A DNA stretch of 9,324 nt. Source: Desulfocapsa sp. (GTDB lineage: Bacteria > Desulfobacterota > Desulfobulbia > Desulfobulbales > Desulfocapsaceae). This document shows positions 1 through 6,136 of this stretch, piece after piece. A program made the translations under genes and the position numbers. Location of the stretch: contig DAOVZA010000048.1 in NCBI GenBank assembly GCA_030635405.1, positions 1 to 9,324 of the forward strand, written 5' to 3'. The notes under the pieces are model-generated. The model was not told the DNA's origin and made no database searches. It saw only the letters and a program-made list of their open reading frames with translations. The first letter of the stretch is position 1, and every line of letters begins with the position of its first letter.

Positions 1-1
1 C

Positions 2-496
2 TATCGTTTAAAGGTTGTCGAAATTACACTTCCTCCCCTTCGTGACCGAAAGGGTGGCATTCCAATTCTCGTACACCACTTCCTCTCACTCTTTCGTGAA
101 AAATTAAATAGAAACATCCATGGGGTTTCAGATCAGGCCATTGAAGCACTTGCTCGATATTCATGGCCTGGAAACGTCAGAGAACTCAGGCATGTTATAG
201 AAAGAGCATGCGTTCTCTGCGAAGGCTCTACTATCTCTCTTGAGCATTTCCCTGAAGAAATCCGGAAACCAGCAAATTTGTCTCAACTTGCCCCTTCCCC
301 CACTCACTATCAAAGTAGCGTTGCTACCCTTCCCCCTTATATTAGTGAACGAGATGAAATCATCGATATTTTAAAAAGGGCAAGAGGCAACAAATCAAAA
401 GCTGCTCGCATGCTAAACATCGACCGATCAACTCTATATAGAAAAATGCAACGCATTGGCATTGCCAGTGACATCGTTAAGTCCTCAGAATCGTAG
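2..496 (+). CDS. Sigma-54-dependent transcriptional activator (NtrC/Fis-type), C-terminal part
   Basis: The reading frame is open from the left edge and ends at TAG 494-496, giving the last 164 residues of an enhancer-binding protein that uses ATP hydrolysis to open sigma-54 promoters. Visible parts are the end of the AAA+ domain (YRLKVV...LPPLRDR at residues 1-16, and the sensor-2 motif WPGNVREL at 55-62), a Pro/Ser-rich linker (about 91-116), and a Fis-type helix-turn-helix at about 117-154 (NKSKAARMLNIDRSTLYRK). The Walker A, GAFTGA loop and any sensory domain lie off the window, so the input signal is unknown. A TTG at 278 could suggest a small separate ORF, but the unbroken upstream frame with canonical motifs shows it is internal. 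The next gene cluster downstream has a -24/-12 promoter on the same strand, so this protein is its likely activator (inference). Confidence 0.95.
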   Translation, partial: YRLKVVEITLPPLRDRKGGIPILVHHFLSLFREKLNRNIHGVSDQAIEALARYSWPGNVRELRHVIERACVLCEGSTISLEHFPEEIRKPANLSQLAPSPTHYQSSVATLPPYISERDEIIDILKRARGNKSKAARMLNIDRSTLYRKMQRIGIASDIVKSSES

Positions 497-504
497 TCAC
501 TCGC

Positions 505-541
505 TGTTGCATTTGTGATGCACGCATCTATGATTGCAACA
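505..541. repeat. Nested inverted repeat just after the activator gene
   Basis: TGTTGCA at 505-511 is repeated inverted as TGCAACA at 535-541. Between them GATGC (517-521) pairs with GCATC (524-528), and TGCAT (508-512) can alternatively pair with ATGCA (518-522). It begins 8 bases after the stop codon. No T-run follows, so it is a poor intrinsic terminator. It could be a 3' mRNA structure or an activator-binding site about 165-200 bases upstream of the sigma-54 promoter. Confidence 0.45.
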
Positions 542-544
542 CTC

Positions 545-582
545 TTGCCACGCTATCCTAAATACCGCACCACTATTGCCAC
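545..582. promoter_or_regulatory. Possible upstream activator sites: paired TTGCCAC direct repeat
   Basis: TTGCCAC occurs at 545-551 and again at 576-582. The start-to-start spacing is 31 bases, about three helical turns, so both copies would face the same side of the DNA. They lie roughly 120-160 bases upstream of the -24/-12 promoter, where enhancer-binding proteins commonly bind. The same GCCAC core recurs in the inverted repeats near 8550-8607. The motif is short and chance occurrence is possible. Confidence 0.25.
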
Positions 583-703
583 ACCTAGCCTGCTCTCCTT
601 AAACATGAAAGCGTAGCACCCGCATCACATTTCTCTTCCGCAACCGCCCTAAAACATAGCTTCTACATGTTTTCAATTAAACAAAACCCAAATATCATGT
701 TTC

Positions 704-719
704 TGGCACGCCACATGCA
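704..719 (+). promoter_or_regulatory. Sigma-54 (-24/-12) promoter of the microprotein array
   Basis: TGGCACG-CCAC-ATGCA matches the sigma-54 consensus (TGGCACG-N4-TTGCA) at all but one position. The invariant GG (705-706) and GC (717-718) are separated by exactly 10 bases. The start site would be near 729, leaving about 50 bases of leader before the first microprotein gene. A sigma-54 activator gene ends about 200 bases upstream on the same strand. Confidence 0.85.
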
Positions 720-779
720 ATACCACTTGCATAAGACAACTAGAACTAAACATCATCCAAAACCACACGGAGATACAAA

Positions 780-986
780 ATGAAAAACACAACAACAATC
801 ACAAGAGAAAGAAGTCTTGCTAATGAGAACGTAAGTCTTGAGCTTAATAAAGTTGGCGTTCACGCTGTAACAATTACTTCAGCAATGATTGGTTGCTGGG
901 CTGTAGCATGTCTTGCCTCTGGAATGATTAGCAGTGGTGGTCCTGCAGGTCTCGTCTCAAATTTTGTTTCTGCCTTTATTGGATAA
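780..986 (+). CDS. Single-span membrane microprotein, paralogue 1 of 4
   Basis: This 68-residue protein has a polar N-terminal half (about 1-25), one hydrophobic span (about 26-51) and a short, probably amphipathic, C-terminal segment ending in AFIG. It carries the array's shared signature: N17, E21, K24, the G-C-W motif at 38-40, G53-G54-P55, N61 and C-terminal G68. The shared positions keep identical spacing in all four paralogues, which argues that it is a real translated gene. GGAG at 769-772 lies 7 bases before the ATG. It is the first gene after the sigma-54 promoter. There is no signal-peptidase site, enzyme motif or metal-binding motif, and no cysteine pair conserved across paralogues. 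Basic residues before the span (R9, R11, K24) would place the N-terminus in the cytoplasm by the positive-inside rule. I do not recognise the family and assign no function. Confidence 0.85.
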   Translation: MKNTTTITRERSLANENVSLELNKVGVHAVTITSAMIGCWAVACLASGMISSGGPAGLVSNFVSAFIG

Positions 987-1029
987 GTAGTAGTTACCCA
1001 CACAACTCTATACCCAGGAGCTGAAAAAA

Positions 1030-1242
1030 ATGAATTCTTCTCACTCTATTGAACAAAGCAAAAGTAATGCAAAAACAGCAACCAATATCACTACAGAAAT
1101 ATCAAAAGTAAGCGTTGCGTTTATTGCACTAACAGCTGGAGTTATCGGATGCTGGGCAGCAGCATCACTTTTTGCCGCTACAATCATTAGTGGCGGACCA
1201 ATAGGGCTCATTCAAAATTTCATATCAGCTATAACAGGTTAA
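1030..1242 (+). CDS. Single-span membrane microprotein, paralogue 2 of 4
   Basis: This 70-residue protein begins 43 bases after paralogue 1 ends, with AGGAG at 1016-1020 as its own ribosome site. Signature residues are N19, E23, K26, the G-C-W motif at 40-42, G55-G56-P57, N63 and C-terminal G70, all shifted by exactly two residues from paralogue 1. The Ser/Asn/Lys-rich N-terminal 25 residues are poorly conserved with the other copies. The span (about 28-53) and the tail (GGPIGLIQNFISAITG) are the conserved part. Its DNA differs clearly from the neighbouring copies, so the duplications are old and the amino-acid pattern seems to be under selection. Function unknown. Confidence 0.85.
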   Translation: MNSSHSIEQSKSNAKTATNITTEISKVSVAFIALTAGVIGCWAAASLFAATIISGGPIGLIQNFISAITG

Positions 1243-1286
1243 CAAAGCAATCAAGGGTCACCCCAATTTAAAGGATAAAAGCTATC

Positions 1287-1511
1287 ATGGAAAATAGAGC
1301 GATCACAAGAGAGTTAAAGAAAACACAGACCACTGTTCATGAAATTGAAAACACTGACAGTGAACTTTACAAGGTCGGCATGTACACTACAGCAGCATTT
1401 GCAATAGCTGTTGGCGCGTGGGGATTAGTATGTTTATCAAGTGCAGTACTTGAAATTGGTGCTCCACTTGAGATACTTACAAGTTTATATCACGCTATCA
1501 CAGGTGCTTAA
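1287..1511 (+). CDS. Single-span membrane microprotein, paralogue 3 of 4 (divergent)
   Basis: At 74 residues this is the longest and most divergent copy. It keeps the frame of the signature (N22, E26, K29, the G-A-W motif at 43-45, G58-A59-P60, G73) with the same spacing. It replaces the second Gly of GGP with Ala and the conserved Asn near the tail with Ser66, puts Glu at 56 and 62, and adds a final Ala. The N-terminus is longer and highly charged (RELKK, HEIE). AAGGAT at 1271-1276 lies about 10 bases before the ATG. The divergence could mean a specialised role within a hetero-oligomer, but that is inference. Confidence 0.8.
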   Translation: MENRAITRELKKTQTTVHEIENTDSELYKVGMYTTAAFAIAVGAWGLVCLSSAVLEIGAPLEILTSLYHAITGA

Positions 1512-1553
1512 AACCTTACAATAGATATTAAACTCTAACACTAGAGAAATACT

Positions 1554-1760
1554 ATGAAAAGCACCCAAGAACTCCATAAGGCACGAACCCAGGTTGAAGC
1601 AAACACTAGCTCTGAAATTTCCAAGGTTGCTGTTACAGCAATTAGCATTGCCGCTGCTTCAATTGGCGTATGGGCTGTTGCATGTATGGTTGCTGGTATT
1701 TCTGAAAGTGGTAGCCCTGTATCATTGGTATCCAATTTATTCAAAGCAATTTTTGGATAA
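1554..1760 (+). CDS. Single-span membrane microprotein, paralogue 4 of 4
   Basis: This 68-residue protein has its signature at the same residue numbers as paralogue 1: N17, E21, K24, the G-V-W motif at 38-40, G53-S54-P55, N61 and C-terminal G68. Its tail (LVSNLFKAIFG) and core (WAVAC) are also closest to paralogue 1. The upstream AGAGAA (1543-1548) is a weaker ribosome site than those of copies 1-3, so it may be made at a lower level. It is the last gene before the strong terminator at 1830-1866. An 84-codon open frame on the opposite strand covers the same bases but lacks any support. Function unknown. Confidence 0.83.
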   Translation: MKSTQELHKARTQVEANTSSEISKVAVTAISIAAASIGVWAVACMVAGISESGSPVSLVSNLFKAIFG

Positions 1761-1829
1761 AGTCCCCCAAACGAGCACAATTTTGATTTAAGCACTAAGC
1801 ACCATCCTTTCCTGTTTTACAAGTGGTTT

Positions 1830-1866
1830 ATAGCCATGGAGATAATATCTCCATGGCTATTTTTTT
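1830..1866 (+). terminator. Intrinsic terminator of the microprotein array
   Basis: A perfect inverted repeat (left arm 1830-1844, right arm 1846-1860, core AGCCATGGAGAT / ATCTCCATGGCT) is followed by seven T residues (1860-1866). It lies 70 bases after the last microprotein stop, so the array is probably a separate transcript from ftsH. Confidence 0.92.
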
Positions 1867-1984
1867 GACTTATGCTTATACATCTATTTATATTGTTTTG
1901 ATTATTTTCATTCCCTTTTAAATATTCTCTATTTTAATAGAAGTTAAGCTCCCAACCACATAAGCCCAACATCCAAGGAAAACC

Positions 1985-3856
1985 ATGGCCATACTGATTC
2001 GTAACTTATTTGTATTTTTTCTTTTTACAGTAATTCTTGGTGGAAGCTATGGTCTATGGGTTCTTGAACACAAATTACGCCAGGTAACTTATAGCGAATT
2101 TAAATATTGTCTAGCAAATCACGATCTCGCATCAACCACTTTCACCGGCAACAAACTCATTGCCACTCACAAGAGTGGAGACAGCTACGAAACAACCGTT
2201 CCAAATCCAGAAAAACTCATCTCAGAACTTCAAGACAAGAACATCCAGATTATTTTTGAAAAGGATCGATCTGAACAAATCTTTCAAGCCTTTGCCATTG
2301 TTTACATCATTCTTTTATTGCTTACGGTAATCGTTTCCCTAAGTCGCAAAAAAAAGCTCGAAGAAGAGGAAAACAAATTTGCGTCAGACAACCTCATTCT
2401 CCCTGACACTGATCAAAAGCCTATTACCTTTGATGATGTAGCCGGTATACCTGAGGCGCTCGAAGAACTTCAGGAAATTGTAAACTTCCTTAAAGATCCT
2501 GATCAATACAGTGAAATTGGCGCAGTAAGTCCTAAGGGTATATTACTTCAAGGTCCTCCAGGCACTGGTAAAACTTGGCTTGCCCGTGCAATAGCCGGGG
2601 AGGCACACGTACCTTTTTACAGCTTTAGCGGATCTGACTTTGTAGAAATGTTTGTTGGAGTTGGTGCATCAAGAGTGCGTGATATATTTAAAGAGGCACT
2701 TATCAACGCCCCATGTATAATATTTATTGATGAAATTGATGCCGTAGGTGGGAGCCGTGCAGGCGGAGCTTCAGCCAGCGGACAGGACGAAAGGAGCCAA
2801 ACATTAAACGCACTCCTTGTTGAAATGGATGGATTCTCCACCTCAGACACCATTATATTGCTATCCACCACAAACATACCTGATATCCTTGACCCTGCCC
2901 TTCTTCGCCCTGGCCGCTTTGACAGACAGGTGAACATTCTTCCCCCTGACCTAAAAGGACGTATTAAGATCCTTGAAGTTCATAGCGCTAAAGTTGCACT
3001 TTCTTCCGATATCGACCTGGACAAGATTGCCCATATGGTACCAGGGTTCACAGGAGCGGAACTTGCCAATCTTGTAAACGAAGCTGCATTGATGGCTGCC
3101 AGAGAACATAAGACAAGCGTTGAACATCAGCATTTTGAACTTGCAAGGGATAGAATCCTTATGGGTGTTGAAAGAAAAGGCCGAATCATGTCGGAAGATG
3201 ACCGTAAGGTTCTTGCCTTCCATGAGGCAGGACATGCGATTATCGCAAAAACATTACCAGACGCTGATCCAATCCATAAGGTTACTATTATTCCACGAGG
3301 CCAGGCTCTTGGCCAAACCCAGCAGTTATCAGTGAGTGATCGCAGCAGCTACAATTTTGATTACCTTCGTAGCCGAATTGTTATTCTAATGGGAGGCAGA
3401 GCTGCAGAAAGTATCGCTTTTGACCAAAGAACGACTGGCGCACAGGGAGATATCATTCAGGCAACAGAAATTGCTACCAACATGATATGCAAATGGGGAA
3501 TGAGCGATGTAATAGGCCCTCAGGCAATGGTGGTTGACAGCGGAGGCTTCCTTGGAGGTGTTTCTCATCGTTTGGAAATGAGCGACAAAACATCGGAATC
3601 AATCGATAAAGAAGTTAAATACCTTCTTGATTCCTGCTATGATGAAGCTGTTGCGATACTTAAGGAACAGTATTATCTTCTTAAACAACTTGCCGACATT
3701 CTGCTGCAGGTAGAAACCATCGATGAAGAAGAGTTTGATATTATCATGGCTTGTCAATTCAAAGACAAAATCGCAGCTGGTATCGAAGAAACACACCAAT
3801 GTTCAACTTGCCCTGCAGCCGACAGTTGCACTCATTCAAAACTGAAAAAAGATTAG
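1985..3856 (+). CDS. ftsH: FtsH-type ATP-dependent membrane zinc metalloprotease
   Basis: This 623-residue membrane protease unfolds and degrades membrane and short-lived cytosolic proteins. A first span (about 5-26) is followed by a small periplasmic domain (27-100), a second span (about 101-119), and an AAA+ domain. That domain has Walker A GPPGTGKT (190-197), the pore loop FVG (223-225), Walker B IIFIDE (245-250), sensor N297, and arginine fingers in the LLRPGRFDR block (R308, R311). The M41 protease domain has HEAGH (413-417), and D489 in TTGAQGD is the probable third zinc ligand. All catalytic residues are present. AAGGAA at 1975-1980 precedes the ATG. The length is close to the usual ~610-650. 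The tail is unusual: C606-x2-C609-x5-C615 close to the C-terminus. Its place between a microprotein array and a degenerate sensor kinase suggests a dedicated paralogue rather than the housekeeping FtsH. That is inference, because the rest of the genome is not visible. Confidence 0.96.
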   Translation: MAILIRNLFVFFLFTVILGGSYGLWVLEHKLRQVTYSEFKYCLANHDLASTTFTGNKLIATHKSGDSYETTVPNPEKLISELQDKNIQIIFEKDRSEQIFQAFAIVYIILLLLTVIVSLSRKKKLEEEENKFASDNLILPDTDQKPITFDDVAGIPEALEELQEIVNFLKDPDQYSEIGAVSPKGILLQGPPGTGKTWLARAIAGEAHVPFYSFSGSDFVEMFVGVGASRVRDIFKEALINAPCIIFIDEIDAVGGSRAGGASASGQDERSQTLNALLVEMDGFSTSDTIILLSTTNIPDILDPALLRPGRFDRQVNILPPDLKGRIKILEVHSAKVALSSDIDLDKIAHMVPGFTGAELANLVNEAALMAAREHKTSVEHQHFELARDRILMGVERKGRIMSEDDRKVLAFHEAGHAIIAKTLPDADPIHKVTIIPRGQALGQTQQLSVSDRSSYNFDYLRSRIVILMGGRAAESIAFDQRTTGAQGDIIQATEIATNMICKWGMSDVIGPQAMVVDSGGFLGGVSHRLEMSDKTSESIDKEVKYLLDSCYDEAVAILKEQYYLLKQLADILLQVETIDEEEFDIIMACQFKDKIAAGIEETHQCSTCPAADSCTHSKLKKD

Positions 3857-3866
3857 GAACGAAGCA

Positions 3867-4772
3867 ATGAGGTCTCTAAAAAAAATGAGCTATCTGGTGT
3901 TTACTGGAGTAGCCATCCTTCTGTTTCTTGTAATAAGCCTCAGTGTTCGCCAGTATCAACTTTCTGAACGATACAATACCATCATCACCCAAAGTGAAGA
4001 GATGGTCTTCCAACTCCTAACAATACGAGAACAGATCACGACCTCTCTTATCAAACAAGATTGGAATAGTATTGCAATAACTGCCAATCAACTCAAAAAC
4101 CTGAATTCCTCCATTGCAAGACTTCAGGAAAACACTCTTATCCCTGGCGAATTCAGACTGGGTATGGCTCGACAGGTCGATGTTTCTGGCATTGCCATCT
4201 TCGCTAAACAAATTCTGAGAAGTGACGACAAGGTTGCTCATAGTCTAATCCTGCAAGACAAAATGCGGATACTCACAGAGTATCTCATGCAGTTTGACAG
4301 AATCATTGGGAGTCAGATGCGCTCCAAAGTTGTCGGTTTCCAGACGGTTATGATAGGTGCACTTGGCATAATTATATGTCTTATAAGTTTTTCTCTGATA
4401 CTGCTTTATAAAAAAGCCCTTATTCCACTGTTGCAGTTACGAAAACAGACAGAACAGAGCGATGTCCTTTTAACTGGTTTTCAATATGACAAAGATACTT
4501 GCTCAGAAATTACCATTTTTGTTGACTCTGTTAATTCACTACTCGAGCAAATTGACCACCCAGAAACCGCAGGTAACTCTCTACACACATTAAGCGCAGA
4601 GCTTGAATCCATAATCAACGAAAGCAACAACCTTTCCAATGGCATCATCAACTACGCTCAACTCCTGAAGGACTCTTACCGGGAAGTTGACATTGGGAAC
4701 GAGGAGATTCAAATCCTTCAAAATATCATTGATGGCGCTGAAAAAATCGCCGATCTGAACAAAAAAATATAA
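3867..4772 (+). CDS. Two-span sensor-like protein with degenerate histidine-kinase dimerisation domain
   Basis: This 301-residue protein starts 10 bases after ftsH and is probably cotranscribed with it. Span 1 (about 8-27) and span 2 (about 157-180) bracket a mostly helical periplasmic sensor region (28-156). A HAMP-like stretch (ALIPLLQLRKQ, with P187) follows. Residues about 240-301 resemble both helices of a HisKA/DHp domain of the type normally written HEINNPxNGIINYAQLL...EILxxIIxxGERIADI. Here the H-box reads NESNNLSNGIINYAQLL, so the phospho-accepting His is Asn251 and the usual Pro is Leu256. The protein stops right after the second helix. No N, G1 or G2 ATP-binding boxes exist in it or in the next 347 bases. 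It therefore cannot autophosphorylate by the standard mechanism. It may be a pseudokinase that dimerises with a partner kinase, a sensor partner of FtsH, or a decaying gene, although the clean frame argues against decay. Confidence 0.85.
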   Translation: MRSLKKMSYLVFTGVAILLFLVISLSVRQYQLSERYNTIITQSEEMVFQLLTIREQITTSLIKQDWNSIAITANQLKNLNSSIARLQENTLIPGEFRLGMARQVDVSGIAIFAKQILRSDDKVAHSLILQDKMRILTEYLMQFDRIIGSQMRSKVVGFQTVMIGALGIIICLISFSLILLYKKALIPLLQLRKQTEQSDVLLTGFQYDKDTCSEITIFVDSVNSLLEQIDHPETAGNSLHTLSAELESIINESNNLSNGIINYAQLLKDSYREVDIGNEEIQILQNIIDGAEKIADLNKKI

Positions 4773-4947
4773 ACTGCAATTTTGTGCATTTGATTAATGT
4801 TGGGTTTTCCTTAACCTGACATATACTCACCTCACTTTTCATTATCCCCCCGATATATAATACTTATTATTTTCTACTTAGAAATTAAGTGGTATTCCGT
4901 GCACTATTTCATCCTTTTATTAAGCTCCTATTCACCTGCAATTTAAC

Positions 4948-4976
4948 TTGACACCACATCAATATACCAGTATCCC
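4948..4976 (+). promoter_or_regulatory. Weak candidate sigma-70-type promoter for the cytochrome operon
   Basis: TTGACA (4948-4953) is a perfect -35 box. A 17-base spacer leads to TATCCC (4971-4976), which matches the -10 consensus poorly. The predicted start near 4983 would put the palindrome at 4991-5006 within the first 25 transcribed bases, a typical position for a repressor site. The poor -10 box could mean activator dependence or a chance match. Confidence 0.3.
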
Positions 4977-4990
4977 TTTCTTAACAGAAC

Positions 4991-5006
4991 ACTACTAAGT
5001 AGTAGT
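4991..5006. promoter_or_regulatory. Perfect 7-bp-arm palindrome, candidate operator
   Basis: ACTACTA (4991-4997), a two-base centre AG, then TAGTAGT (5000-5006). The two-base loop is too tight for a good RNA hairpin and no T-run follows, so a dimeric DNA-binding protein site is more likely. It lies 113 bases upstream of the nine-heme cytochrome start. The regulator is unknown. Confidence 0.45.
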
Positions 5007-5119
5007 TCACCCTGTGGCACTATCGGTAGTTATTACCAACTATTATTTTATTTAATAAAGCAATTATAATTATACCACTTATTTGATTTTCACTGTCCAT
5101 ATCCACCGGAGCATAAAAG

Positions 5120-6046
5120 ATGACCAAAACCCCATTGCTAACGACCAGTTTCCTATCCTTTATTGCCTCAGTTTTTCTTACAGGTAATTGCCTTGCAACT
5201 GATGATTACGATGTCAAAGCTTATGGTCCTAAAAGTCCGATCATATGGAACACACCAATCAAAGCCACATTTGAGCATAAAGCACATACCATGGAGGCCG
5301 GAATGGATTGTGCCAGCTGTCATGATGACATTTTCACAATGCAACGTGGAAATGCAGTTAAAACCAAAAAATTCACAATGAAGGCAATGGCTGAGGGTGA
5401 ATTCTGTGGTGCTTGTCATGACGGAGACACCGCCTTTGCCACAGATACAAATTGTATGGCATGTCACGGCATGAGTGAAGAGCCTATCATCTGGAACGTG
5501 CCAACCAAAGCATCATTTAGCCACAATCAACATGTGGAAGAATTTGAAATTGAATGCAGTAGCTGTCATAGCGGAATTTTCGCCATGAAAAAAGGAGCTG
5601 CTGAAGCAAACAAAAACTTCACCATGGCTTCTTTCAAAGAAGGTAAATACTGCGGATCCTGTCATAATGGTGACGATGCCTTTGACTCATCAACTCAATG
5701 TGAATCCTGCCATTTCCCTCCAAGCGATAAAATTGTCTTTAATAAGCCCGTTAAATCAGTAGTTTTTGACCACAATATCCATGTTGAAAAAGCAGAGTTA
5801 TCTTGTGAGTCCTGCCACAAAGAGGTCTTCACCATGAAAAAAGGTACTATTGAAGGTGAGGCTCTTATCTTTTCTGATGATCCCGCTGAGAAAAGAAAAT
5901 ACCTGGAAGTTCTCCACAATAAATTTTGTGGAACCTGCCATGACTCAAATCAGGCCTTTGGATACTTAACCAGATGTACTGTTTGCCACATTGGTGTGAA
6001 GGGATTCAACTCAATGAATGGTGACAATGGTAAAAGCGGTCATTAA
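5120..6046 (+). CDS. Periplasmic nine-heme c-type cytochrome (three triheme repeats)
   Basis: This 308-residue exported electron-transfer protein has a Sec signal peptide (about 1-26, cleavage after CLA; the preceding residues do not form a lipobox). The mature part is three tandem repeats of about 82 residues. Each has F-x-H-x2-H followed by three CxxCH heme sites: C64, C96, C112; C146, C178, C194; C229, C270, C286. This is the layout of triheme c7-type modules and differs from the four-heme modules of c3 cytochromes. The conserved non-heme-site histidines (H53/H56, H135/H138, H218/H221) are the likely distal ligands. Repeats 1 and 2 offer only two such His for three hemes; repeat 3 has a third (H266). 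Conserved Met follows each first heme site (M74, M156, M239). Repeat 3 has about 9-10 extra residues between its first two heme sites. As first gene of the operon it probably exchanges electrons with the following membrane and FeS subunits. Confidence 0.95.
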   Translation: MTKTPLLTTSFLSFIASVFLTGNCLATDDYDVKAYGPKSPIIWNTPIKATFEHKAHTMEAGMDCASCHDDIFTMQRGNAVKTKKFTMKAMAEGEFCGACHDGDTAFATDTNCMACHGMSEEPIIWNVPTKASFSHNQHVEEFEIECSSCHSGIFAMKKGAAEANKNFTMASFKEGKYCGSCHNGDDAFDSSTQCESCHFPPSDKIVFNKPVKSVVFDHNIHVEKAELSCESCHKEVFTMKKGTIEGEALIFSDDPAEKRKYLEVLHNKFCGTCHDSNQAFGYLTRCTVCHIGVKGFNSMNGDNGKSGH

Positions 6047-6136
6047 TTTACACAAGCACACTACAAATAAAAACAACGCGAAACCACAATAGCCAATAAA
6101 TCGATTATTGATTGATATAAATTAAGAGGAGAACAA

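Larger units (their letters stand above)
4773..5119. other. 347-base gene-free stretch before the cytochrome operon
   Basis: This AT-rich DNA carries no ORF I can support. No good terminator follows the sensor-like gene; GGTT/AACC at 4803-4816 is a 4-bp stem without a T-run. The useful content is near the right end: TTGACA at 4948-4953, a 16-base palindrome at 4991-5006, GTGGC at 5014-5018, overlapping inverted repeats at 5025-5042 (GGTA/TACC and TAGTT/AACTA), and GGAG (5108-5111) as the ribosome site of the cytochrome gene. It most likely holds the operon's promoter and operators. Confidence 0.6.

Noticed and set aside
780..1760. Microproteins as bacteriocins or double-glycine leader peptides
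   Set aside because: The GG lies after the membrane span rather than at the end of a leader, and there is no peptidase-transporter or immunity gene nearby.
780..1760. Microproteins as type I toxins
   Set aside because: There are four conserved copies with their own ribosome sites in a sigma-54 operon, and no antisense RNA promoter was evident. Toxicity cannot be excluded, but nothing supports it.
780..1760. Light-harvesting-like antenna peptides (single span with Trp)
   Set aside because: There is no conserved His for bacteriochlorophyll in the span, and no photosynthesis genes in the window.
1541..1795. 84-codon open frame on the - strand across microprotein 4
   Set aside because: It is antisense to a gene whose peptide signature matches its three paralogues, and it lacks a ribosome site and recognisable sequence.
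5015..5030. TGGCAC before the cytochrome operon as a sigma-54 promoter
   Set aside because: The position expected for the -12 GC (5028-5029) reads AG.
4773..5119. Missing ATPase domain of the sensor-like gene hidden by a frameshift
   Set aside because: The downstream sequence is AT-rich with frequent stops, and no N, G1 or G2 box-like peptide was seen.
5120..5200. Lipoprotein signal on the nine-heme cytochrome (Cys24)
   Set aside because: The residues before Cys24 (T-G-N) do not fit a lipobox. Cleavage after A26 fits signal peptidase I.
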